DNA of 13,944 nt. Source: Chloroflexota bacterium (GTDB lineage Bacteria; Chloroflexota; Anaerolineae; UBA7937; JACPPX01). Shown here piece after piece: positions 7,582 to 13,521 of this stretch (positions are counted from its first letter, which is position 1; the number at the start of each line of letters is the position of its first letter). The stretch lies in the NCBI GenBank assembly GCA_016190785.1, contig JACPPX010000081.1:1-13944 (forward strand). Reading direction: 5' to 3'. The notes beneath the pieces are model-generated. The model saw only the letters and a program-made list of their open reading frames with translations, was not told where the DNA came from and searched no databases. Both the position numbers and the translations under genes were made by a program.

Positions 7582-8465
7582 ACATCGAGCAGATTTTAGC
7601 TGATTGTCTAGAACGAATCGAAAAACAAGGAGCCACTCTGGAGGAGTGTCTAGATAGCCATCCCCAACTGCGGGAAGAATTGGCTCCTCTCCTTACCCTG
7701 GCTTTGCAACTGCGGGCCGCTCCCCAGATTTCTCTCTCTCCGGAAGCGCGTCTCGAGACGCGTATGCGGCTGATGAACCTGCCGCTGCCCCCCAGCGAGA
7801 CTAAGCCCGTCTTCATCCCCCGCTTGGTTTGGCAGACTGCCCGGGTCTTTGCCGTGCTCGCCCTGGGATTTTTATCCTTGGGAGCGGGATTAGCCCTGGC
7901 CTCTGAATCCTCATTGCCCGGTGATCCTTTCTACTCTGTTAAGCGGACCTTGGAAGATGTGGCCTTGTCCTTAGCCCCTAGCCCGGAATCAGCCGCCGGC
8001 CTGCGGCTTATCTTCGCCGAACGCCGTTTACAGGAGGCTACTGCCATGTCCGAGAGAGGGAAACAAGAAGAGGCCCAGCAACTGGTAGAAGAATACCGTG
8101 GAGAGTTAGAGGCTGTTCTGCAAGTAATTGCCCGAGAAGAAATCCCGACAAATGCCAGGGCAAGTATCGCCAGTGGTCTCCAAACCCGCCTGGAGCGGCA
8201 AGGGACGTTCCTATCTGAAGTCCGGGGTAAAATCGCTATGGAAAACTTGGAAGCCATTGACCAAGCGTTGATCACCATCCAGGAATTCTCTGGACTTTTA
8301 GAGCAGATCCGGGAGGCGACACCAATCCCTTTTCCCCTCCTCACCCCCACTTTCCCCCCAACGCCAACTGAACCCTTACCCTTGCCCTCACCAACCCCGA
8401 CTCCCGTTCTGCCCCTACCTACCGTAACTCCTGTCCTCCCCCTCCCCACAATCTCTGTCGGATAA
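7578..8465 (+). CDS. Membrane anti-sigma factor with DUF5667-like domain
   Basis: The 295-residue product overlaps the sigma-factor gene by four bases, the usual arrangement for a cognate anti-sigma factor. Residues 1-85 form a cytoplasmic helical region (EQILADCLERIEKQGATLEE, LREELAPLLTLALQLR), the probable sigma-binding part. One membrane helix spans about 87-109 (ARVFAVLALGFLSLGAGLAL). Outside lies a helical domain (about 110-245) starting SSLPGDPFYSVKRTLEDVAL, the signature I associate with DUF5667, found next to ECF sigma factors in Chloroflexota and Actinomycetota. The C-terminal tail (248-292) is almost entirely Pro, Thr, Leu and Val, with the duplicated unit PVLPLPT, and may reach into or through the wall. 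No zinc-binding anti-sigma motif (HxxxCxxC) is present. Function as an anti-sigma factor is inferred from context. The sensed signal is unknown. Confidence 0.85.
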   Translation: MNIEQILADCLERIEKQGATLEECLDSHPQLREELAPLLTLALQLRAAPQISLSPEARLETRMRLMNLPLPPSETKPVFIPRLVWQTARVFAVLALGFLSLGAGLALASESSLPGDPFYSVKRTLEDVALSLAPSPESAAGLRLIFAERRLQEATAMSERGKQEEAQQLVEEYRGELEAVLQVIAREEIPTNARASIASGLQTRLERQGTFLSEVRGKIAMENLEAIDQALITIQEFSGLLEQIREATPIPFPLLTPTFPPTPTEPLPLPSPTPTPVLPLPTVTPVLPLPTISVG

Positions 8466-8479
8466 TCTCGAAATCTCCC

Positions 8480-8505
8480 CGTCACATCTAAGCCTCCCTT
8501 TCGTT
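8480..8505 (+). promoter_or_regulatory. Predicted ECF-type promoter of the 144-residue exported protein
   Basis: CGTCAC (8480-8485), 16 bases, CGTT (8502-8505). The extended form CGTCACAT-N11-TTTCGTT is identical, spacing included, to the region before the paralogous gene at 9225. Its layout resembles the CGTAAC-N16-CGTTGA promoters described for Streptomyces BldN. Transcription would start near 8512, just before a hairpin. No TATAAT-like housekeeping promoter is evident here. Confidence 0.6.
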
Positions 8506-8515
8506 CTTTCCATAA

Positions 8516-8549
8516 AGCAGGTTTCCAGTGGTACCACTTTCCACCTGCT
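8516..8549 (+). promoter_or_regulatory. 5'-leader hairpin with inner palindrome
   Basis: AGCAGGT (8516-8522) pairs with ACCTGCT (8543-8549). Between them, flanked on both sides by TTCC, sits the 12-base palindrome AGTGGTACCACT (8527-8538). The structure would start within a few bases of the predicted transcript 5' end and lies 26 bases upstream of the AAGGAGG ribosome-binding site. It could protect the mRNA from 5' decay or serve as an operator for a dimeric regulator. It has no T-tract, so a terminator role is unlikely. Confidence 0.55.
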
Positions 8550-8587
8550 CTAAGTAGTAAATCCCCATAGATGAAAGGAGGCAGAAG

Positions 8588-9022
8588 ATGCTAAAAGCTC
8601 GTCTTTTTCTGGAAGCAGGCTTAGCCCTCGCTTTGGCTGTTTCCTCCCTGGTTGCGGTCTCCACTAACGATAATCTCCGGGCTGGTCTTTCCGCCCCTGT
8701 TGCTGCCGGTGCGGATCTCGCGGCCGGCGCCAAAACCGCGGTGACCAGCACCATCGGCGACTTCACGGCCGGCCTCCAGGGCAATTTCGGGGTAGCGACC
8801 CAGACCAATAGCGGGGTTAACGCTTCTCTGGAGGGTGGAGCAAAGACCGAGAGCCAAGGGTCCTTCAGCCTGAACCTCGGTGGAGATGGTAATACTTCCG
8901 CTGCGGCCGAGACCAGTGTTCGAGGCTCAGTAAAAGCGGACTTCGAGGAGTCCTTGCAGGCTATGTTCAACGCCTTTGGCTTCAATTTCCAGACCCTCTT
9001 TGGCCTGAATTTCGGTTCCTAA
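8588..9022 (+). CDS. Small exported or membrane-anchored Gly/Ser/Asn-rich protein, paralogue of the 9225 product
   Basis: No known family recognised. The 144-residue product follows a strong AAGGAGG (8575-8581), which suggests high expression. Residues 5-25 form a signal peptide or single anchor (RLFLEAGLALALAVSSLVAV), followed by STNDNLRAGLS. The middle (about 35-113) is low complexity, rich in Ala, Gly, Ser, Thr and Asn, with alternating patterns such as GSFSLNLGGDGNTSAAAET and no Cys. A short amphipathic segment closes the protein (DFEESLQAMFNAFGFNF) and ends LFGLNFGS. The N-terminal segment shares about half its residues with the 9225 product, and both end in an aromatic helix plus GLN. 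Upstream there is a predicted ECF promoter and a leader hairpin, and downstream a strong terminator, so it is a monocistronic unit. A structural surface or wall-associated role is conceivable but unproven. Confidence 0.75.
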   Translation: MLKARLFLEAGLALALAVSSLVAVSTNDNLRAGLSAPVAAGADLAAGAKTAVTSTIGDFTAGLQGNFGVATQTNSGVNASLEGGAKTESQGSFSLNLGGDGNTSAAAETSVRGSVKADFEESLQAMFNAFGFNFQTLFGLNFGS

Positions 9023-9042
9023 ACCTAGGGTCGGGATAGGTT

Positions 9043-9088
9043 CAAGTCGCCCCCCTGGTATGCAGGGGGCGACTTGCATCTATTTCTT
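9043..9088 (+). terminator. Rho-independent terminator after the 144-residue protein gene
   Basis: CAAGTCGCCCCC...GGGGGCGACTTG (9043-9076) forms a long GC-rich stem with a single extra C, capped by a loop around GGTAT, and is followed by the T-rich ATCTATTTCTT. It lies 20 bases after the stop codon and isolates this gene from the paralogue downstream. Confidence 0.85.
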
Positions 9089-9121
9089 GTGCAACGCATA
9101 GGTCTATCGCAGAGCCAGAAT

Positions 9122-9147
9122 CGTCACATTTTTAGCATTTTTTCGTT
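9122..9147 (+). promoter_or_regulatory. Predicted ECF-type promoter of the 121-residue exported protein
   Basis: CGTCAC (9122-9127), 16 bases, CGTT (9144-9147). It matches the element before 8588 in CGTCACAT, in TTTCGTT and in the exact 11 bases between them, while the rest of the spacer differs. It follows the preceding terminator and sits 103 bases before the start codon (108 for the paralogue). Predicted transcription start is near 9154. Confidence 0.6.
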
Positions 9148-9155
9148 ATGTTATG

Positions 9156-9175
9156 TGGTCGTGAAGATACGGCCA
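9156..9175 (+). promoter_or_regulatory. 5'-leader hairpin before the 121-residue protein gene
   Basis: TGGTCGT (9156-9162) pairs with ACGGCCA (9169-9175), seven pairs including one G-T, around a GAAGAT loop. It would lie directly at the 5' end of the transcript from the ECF-like promoter, as the hairpin at 8516-8549 does for the paralogue, although the two sequences are unrelated. Confidence 0.45.
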
Positions 9176-9224
9176 AATTAATCTGACAATTCGTCTTAAC
9201 AAACCATCGATAAGGAGGTGAAGA

Positions 9225-9590
9225 ATGACTGCCAACGCTAAACTCTTTGCAGAGATGGCGGTGGTCATCGCCCTGGCTCTCGGCTCTCTATTATTTGTGG
9301 GGACCAACCCTGATCTGCGAGCAAGGATCTCCACTGCCGCCGAGGACGTAGCAGCCCGCATCGAGGCCACCCTGGGTCTGAAAGCCAATATTGATTATGG
9401 AGAACGGGCCCCTGAAGAGGACCAAGGGTTGCTAAACTGGCAACTGCGGGCCGAGGACCAGACCTCCGCCGGTGGACAGGCCGAGGGTCAAGGGCAAACC
9501 GAGACCGATTTCCTGGCCCGGCTGAGGGCTGTGTGGGATGGCTTTTGGCTCCAGATACGGATAATGCTCGGTCTTAATGCTTCGGCCTAA
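9225..9590 (+). CDS. Small exported or membrane-anchored protein, paralogue of the 8588 product
   Basis: No known family recognised. The 121-residue product has an almost perfect ribosome-binding site, AAGGAGGTG (9212-9220), four bases before the ATG. Residues about 6-25 form a hydrophobic signal or anchor (KLFAEMAVVIALALGSLLFV), then GTNPDLRARIS, which aligns with STNDNLRAGLS in the 144-residue protein. Overall about 16 of 32 N-terminal positions are identical. The middle is acidic and Gln/Gly-rich (AEDQTSAGGQAEGQGQTE) in place of the Ser/Asn-rich stretch of its paralogue. The C-terminal segment DFLARLRAVWDGFWLQIRIM is an amphipathic aromatic helix ending LGLNASA. LGLKANIDYG in the middle resembles this ending. 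There is no Cys. It has its own predicted ECF promoter and terminator. Conserved ends with a free centre suggest that the two ends carry the function, but this is inference. Confidence 0.75.
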   Translation: MTANAKLFAEMAVVIALALGSLLFVGTNPDLRARISTAAEDVAARIEATLGLKANIDYGERAPEEDQGLLNWQLRAEDQTSAGGQAEGQGQTETDFLARLRAVWDGFWLQIRIMLGLNASA

Positions 9591-9611
9591 ATGTTGACCA
9601 CCACTGTAGTG

Positions 9612-9652
9612 AGGGCCTGTCCAAATAACTATAAGGACAGGCCCTTCAATTT
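9612..9652 (+). terminator. Rho-independent terminator after the 121-residue protein gene
   Basis: GGGCCTGTCC (9613-9622) and GGACAGGCCC (9635-9644) form a perfect 10-base stem, extended by an A-T pair, with a 12-base AT-rich loop. TTCAATTT follows. It closes the sigma-factor-linked block before the LCP gene. Confidence 0.88.
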
Positions 9653-9697
9653 GATCGCTGGGATCACAAATAGACTCGAGAGAGGTGCAGGTTTTCC

Positions 9698-9726
9698 TTG
9701 GCCGATTCCAGTACCTCGCCTATAAT
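9698..9726 (+). promoter_or_regulatory. Housekeeping promoter of the LCP gene
   Basis: TTGGCC (9698-9703) and a consensus TATAAT (9721-9726) are spaced 17 bases apart. The -10 ends 11 bases before the ATG at 9738, so the transcript would have only about five bases of leader. No ribosome-binding site is visible, consistent with leaderless translation. Confidence 0.7.
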
Positions 9727-9737
9727 CTGTCGAGAAT

Positions 9738-10739
9738 ATGCTACGTAACTCTTGGGGGGCAATTCTAGGAGCACTTTTCGGAGTCTTTGCCCTAGGAGGG
9801 GTATATTCCGGATTTTATTTTTACGATACTGCCCGGGAATTAGCCTTCCGTTTTGGCTTTCCCGGCTTGGGACTCCCCTCCATCATCCAACCCCGTGCCG
9901 CCAGCGATGCTCCGGACATCCTGCATGGGGAACGAGTCAATATCCTTTTTCTGGGAGTGGACCAGAGGCCCCAAGAATCGGGCCCTACCCGCACCGATAC
10001 CCTAATTGTGGTCACCCTAGACCCCGCCTTGGGCACGGCGGGAATGATTTCCATCCCCCGTGACCTATGGGTGGAGATCCCCGGGTTCCAAGAAGGCCGG
10101 ATCAACCAAGCCCACTTCTTCGGAGATGCTCAGAATTATCCGGGGGGCGGTCCGGCCTTGGCCATGCGCACGGTGGAGTACAACCTGGGGATCCCCATCC
10201 ACTACTATGTGCGCATCAACTTCCAGGGGTTCCGCGAGATAGTCGATACCTTAGGGGGGATAACTATCGATGTCCCCCATGAGATCCGAGATAACCAATA
10301 CCCTGACGAGAACTATGGATATATGAGTATCTATATCCCCGCCGGAGTCCAGAACATGGATGGAGAAACAGCACTGCGTTATGCCCGCACCCGCCACGGC
10401 TCGAGCGACTTCGACCGCGCCCGTCGCCAACAGCAAATACTATTGGCCATCCGCGACAAAGCCCTCAGTCTAAACCTCCTTCCCAAACTCCCGGATCTCA
10501 TCCGCAGCCTGGGGCATACTGTGGACACCAGCCTCACTCCGGGAGAAGTCCTGGCCCTGGCCCCCCTCGCCGCCCGCATAGATTCTTCTCAGATCAAGAG
10601 CGCAGTTATTGACGAAACAATGACCGTGCGCGTGATTATGGAGAGCGGGGCGGACGTCCTTTTCCCCGATAGGGTGTTAATCTGCCAAGTGGTGCAGGAG
10701 ATCTTCCAAGCCTGCCCCCAGGCAGAAGAAAATACTTAA
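9738..10739 (+). CDS. LytR-CpsA-Psr (LCP) family glycopolymer transferase
   Basis: LCP proteins transfer lipid-linked anionic or other glycopolymers onto peptidoglycan at the outer face of the membrane. The 333-residue product has one N-terminal membrane helix (about 8-28), a short stalk, and the LCP domain at about 66-240. Motifs include VNILFLGVDQRP (67-78), RTDTLIVVTLDP (85-96) with the conserved Arg and Asp, MISIPRDLWVEIPG (103-116), RINQAHFFG (121-129), DTLGGITIDVP (170-180) and DGETALRYARTRHGSSDFDR (208-227), followed by RRQQQ. About 90 residues follow the core domain, including two late cysteines (C316, C325) that may pair outside the cell. A strong TATAAT sits just upstream with no ribosome-binding site. 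The next gene makes or handles sugar nucleotides, which fits glycopolymer assembly. The attached polymer cannot be named. Confidence 0.93.
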   Translation: MLRNSWGAILGALFGVFALGGVYSGFYFYDTARELAFRFGFPGLGLPSIIQPRAASDAPDILHGERVNILFLGVDQRPQESGPTRTDTLIVVTLDPALGTAGMISIPRDLWVEIPGFQEGRINQAHFFGDAQNYPGGGPALAMRTVEYNLGIPIHYYVRINFQGFREIVDTLGGITIDVPHEIRDNQYPDENYGYMSIYIPAGVQNMDGETALRYARTRHGSSDFDRARRQQQILLAIRDKALSLNLLPKLPDLIRSLGHTVDTSLTPGEVLALAPLAARIDSSQIKSAVIDETMTVRVIMESGADVLFPDRVLICQVVQEIFQACPQAEENT

Positions 10740-10749
10740 CCCCTTTCTG

Positions 10750-10778
10750 TTTACACCCCCCTTTCCCTGTGCTATAGT
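10750..10778 (+). promoter_or_regulatory. Extended -10 housekeeping promoter of the nucleotidyltransferase gene
   Basis: TTTACA (10750-10755), 17 bases, TATAGT (10773-10778), with TG one base before the -10 (TGCTATAGT). The predicted start is near 10785, giving a leader of about 108 bases with structured elements. Confidence 0.7.
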
Positions 10779-10791
10779 TAAAATAGCCTAT

Positions 10792-10814
10792 GGCTAGGCA
10801 AGTCTTGCCTAGCC
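10792..10814 (+). promoter_or_regulatory. Perfect inverted repeat at the 5' end of the nucleotidyltransferase leader
   Basis: GGCTAGGCAAG (10792-10802), a single T, CTTGCCTAGCC (10804-10814): an 11-base perfect inverted repeat about seven bases after the predicted transcription start. An upstream TAGCC (10784-10788) could pair instead with GGCTA (10792-10796), so two alternative hairpins compete. A further palindrome, CTTGGCCAAG, lies at 10824-10833. There is no T-tract after the repeat. It may be an operator for a dimeric repressor or an mRNA leader structure. The sequence cannot decide between these. Confidence 0.6.
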
Positions 10815-10892
10815 GGGGGATATCTTGGCCAAGCAAAGTCAGAAAGCGAGCGGTTGTTTCTTCCCTAGCCTGATGTTTGCTCGGGAAAAGCT

Positions 10893-13385
10893 ATGAAAGC
10901 GGTAGTAATGGCCGGAGGTCAGGGCACCCGGCTCCGTCCCCTGACCATGGGCCGTCCCAAGCCCCTGGTTCCCATCGTCAATCGACCCGTGCTATCCCAC
11001 ATCCTGGGCCTAGTGAAGCGCCACGGGATCACGGAAGTTGTGATCACCCTCCAACATATGGCTGCAGCCCTCCAGGAGTATGTCGGAGACGGGGAGGAAT
11101 TCGGTCTACACATCAATTACTCCCTGGAGCAGACCCCCTTGGGCACCGCGGGGAGCGTATTCAATGCTCGGGAACGCCTGGATGGTACATTTCTGGTTAT
11201 CTCCGGCGATGCCCTCACCGATTTCGACCTGACAAGCATCATCGAGTTCCACCGCCAAAAGCACGCTCTGGCCACCATCACCCTCTATCGGGTCTCCAAT
11301 CCCCTCGATTACGGTGCAGTAATCATTGACCCACAGGGCAGGATCCAAAAATTTCTAGAGAAACCCAGTTGGGGAGAGGTCATCTCCGATACGGTCAACA
11401 CCGGAATCTACATCCTGGAGCCGGAGGCCCTCCACGAGCTGGAGGAGGGAAAAGCAACCGATTTCAGTCGGGACCTCTTCCCTTTGCTGCTGAGCAAAGG
11501 GGCCCTCCTCTACGGGTATGTAGCCAACGGTTACTGGCGGGACATCGGCAATCTGGAGGAGTACCGCCAAGCCTGCTTCGATCTCCTCGAGGGAAGGGTG
11601 AACCTAGAGGAGATTGGCCAACCCCTCCGACCCGGGGTTTGGAGCGGAGGCGAGGTAGAGATCGCTCCTGATGCCCAGCTAACTCCTCCCCTCTATCTGG
11701 GGGGCGGAGCCAAGGTTAAAGGCGGAGCGGTGCTACACGGGCCGGTGGTGGTCGGGGAAAACACCATCATCGATGCCCATGCCCAGGTGGAGCGGAGCAT
11801 AATCTGGCGTGATTCTTACCTGGGAGAAGGGGCTGAACTGCACGGAGCAATAGTGGGTAGCCAAGTAAGCATGAAGCGAAGAGCGGTGGCTTTTGAAGGG
11901 GTAGTAATCGGCGATTTCTCCATCGTGGGGGAAGGAGCCATGCTCCACAGCCAAGTAAAGATCTGGCCGGAGAAAGAGATCGAGTCTGGGGCCATTGTCC
12001 GGCAGAGTATCATCTGGGGCTCCCAAGGGCGGCGGGTGCTCTTTGGCCGCTTTGGGGTCACCGGTTTGGTGAATGTCGACCTCACCCCGGAGTTCGCCGC
12101 TCGGCTGGGGGCTGCTTTCGGCAGCACCCTACAGGTGGGGAGCACAGTGACCATGAACCGCGACCCTCACCGCAGTCCACGGATGATAAAACGGGCCATG
12201 ATCTCCGGCCTCCCCTCGGTGGGGACCCATGTCTCCGACCTGGGGAACATGCCCATCCCCGTAGCCCGCTATATAACTGCTCAGAGCGGAGCAGGGGGTG
12301 GGGTGCATGTGCGGCTTTCTCCCTTTGACCAGCGGGTGGTGGATATTAAATTCTTCGATGAGCAGGGTCTCAACCTGAGCAAAGCCAAAGAGAAGGAGAT
12401 TGAGCGGGTTTTCTTCCGCGAGGAATTCCGCCGAGTTTATCTCGAGGAGGTAGGAACTATTGCCTACGCCCCCCAGGTTGTGGAACGGTATACCCAGGGT
12501 TTCCTGCGGGTCGTCGATACCCCGGCCATCCAGCGACGTGGCTTCCGGTTGGTGGTGGATTATGCCCACGCCCCGACCTCGTTAGTGCTGCCTATCATTC
12601 TCAATCATTTGAATTGCAGCGTGGTGGCCATAAATGCCCGTTTGGATGAAACCAAGATGTCCCTCCTCCCCGAGGAATTCCAGGAGGGAATAAATCAACT
12701 TGCGCTCATCGTCTCCGCGGTGAAAAGCGACCTGGGGGCGCGTCTGGATGTGGGTGGAGAAAAGATTTTTCTTGTGGACGACCGCGGAGAAATACTTCCT
12801 AGCCTAATTGCCACCTTGGCTTTGGGCTTGCTTTCCCTGCGAGCTCATCCCGGAGGTACACTGGTCATCCCCGCCCATCTGCCCCGCGCTTTTGAGAAAT
12901 TGGCCAAAGAAAATGGAGGGCGGATAATCCGCAGCGGGGTGGATCCCCAGGCAATCATAGCCACTGCCCGCCAAGAGGGGGCGGTCCTGGCCGCGGATGG
13001 CACGGGACATTTTGCTTTTCCAACCTTCCACCCCGGCTTCGACGGGATGATAGCCCTCGCTTCCCTTTTGGAGTTTCTAGCCACTCAAGGCATAAAACTC
13101 TCCGAGGTGGTAGCCATCCTGCCGGCATATCATCTAGCAGAACGTCGGGTGCCCTGCCCCTGGGAATTCAAAGGCACCGTCCTGCGGCGGCTGCACGAGG
13201 AGTATCGCCAGCAAGAAGTGCCGGCCGGGGATGGGGTGCATATCCAATTAGGGGAAGACTGGGTGCTGGTGCGGCCGGATCCGGATGAGCCGATAATCCA
13301 TGTCCACGCCGAGGCCGGCTCTGAAGTGGGAGCCCAGGAATTGGCCCAGAAGTACTCCGGGATTGTGGAGGCTCTGCAAGAATAG
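10893..13385 (+). CDS. Sugar-1-phosphate nucleotidyltransferase fused to a degenerate phosphomannomutase domain
   Basis: This 830-residue three-part protein would make a nucleotide sugar such as GDP-mannose or NDP-glucose. Residues 1-235 are an NTP-transferase: AGGQGTRLRPLT (7-18), K23 in GRPKPL, the metal-binding SGD (104-106), EKPSW (156-160), NTGIY (169-173) and YWRDIGN (214-220). Residues about 245-375 are a left-handed beta-helix of hexapeptide repeats (VVVGENTIID, YLGEGAELHGAIVGS). Residues about 385-830 follow the phosphomannomutase fold (NRDPHRSPRMIKRAMISGL, VVDIKFFDEQG, FPTFHPGFDGM). The catalytic TASHNP loop is missing, the metal loop DGDGDR reads DVGGEK (619-624), the sugar loop GEESGH reads ADGTGH (701-706) and the phosphate loop RPSGTEP reads RPDPDEP (794-800). 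The mutase part therefore looks inactive, and a regulatory or structural role is an inference. The start is ATG with only a weak upstream GGGAAAAG. The substrate is not resolved, and neighbouring LCP suggests envelope glycan synthesis. Confidence 0.9.
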   Translation: MKAVVMAGGQGTRLRPLTMGRPKPLVPIVNRPVLSHILGLVKRHGITEVVITLQHMAAALQEYVGDGEEFGLHINYSLEQTPLGTAGSVFNARERLDGTFLVISGDALTDFDLTSIIEFHRQKHALATITLYRVSNPLDYGAVIIDPQGRIQKFLEKPSWGEVISDTVNTGIYILEPEALHELEEGKATDFSRDLFPLLLSKGALLYGYVANGYWRDIGNLEEYRQACFDLLEGRVNLEEIGQPLRPGVWSGGEVEIAPDAQLTPPLYLGGGAKVKGGAVLHGPVVVGENTIIDAHAQVERSIIWRDSYLGEGAELHGAIVGSQVSMKRRAVAFEGVVIGDFSIVGEGAMLHSQVKIWPEKEIESGAIVRQSIIWGSQGRRVLFGRFGVTGLVNVDLTPEFAARLGAAFGSTLQVGSTVTMNRDPHRSPRMIKRAMISGLPSVGTHVSDLGNMPIPVARYITAQSGAGGGVHVRLSPFDQRVVDIKFFDEQGLNLSKAKEKEIERVFFREEFRRVYLEEVGTIAYAPQVVERYTQGFLRVVDTPAIQRRGFRLVVDYAHAPTSLVLPIILNHLNCSVVAINARLDETKMSLLPEEFQEGINQLALIVSAVKSDLGARLDVGGEKIFLVDDRGEILPSLIATLALGLLSLRAHPGGTLVIPAHLPRAFEKLAKENGGRIIRSGVDPQAIIATARQEGAVLAADGTGHFAFPTFHPGFDGMIALASLLEFLATQGIKLSEVVAILPAYHLAERRVPCPWEFKGTVLRRLHEEYRQQEVPAGDGVHIQLGEDWVLVRPDPDEPIIHVHAEAGSEVGAQELAQKYSGIVEALQE

Positions 13386-13521
13386 ATGTTATCTCCCTAT
13401 CCCCAATTTTTGGATGGCGCCCGCCCTCCCCTCCGCACCTTCACCAGCCAGACGGGGAATGTAGAACCAACACCAAATTCTGCGCCTTTCATACACCACA
13501 GAACAGCGAGGAGGGCAAGCC

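Noticed and set aside
7931..8485. 184-codon minus-strand frame with Gly/Val repeats
   Set aside because: It is the antisense reading of the Pro/Thr-rich anti-sigma tail. The repeats are a by-product of that composition.
9591..9737. Search for the ECF-like promoter before the LCP gene
   Set aside because: No CGTCA-like or CGTT pair is present. The gene has a good TATAAT promoter, so I did not place it in the proposed regulon.
13386..13521. Gap before the nitrilase gene, with a short CCAA-TTT-TTGG stem near its start
   Set aside because: The stem is only four pairs with no T-tract after it. No promoter with sensible spacing was found.
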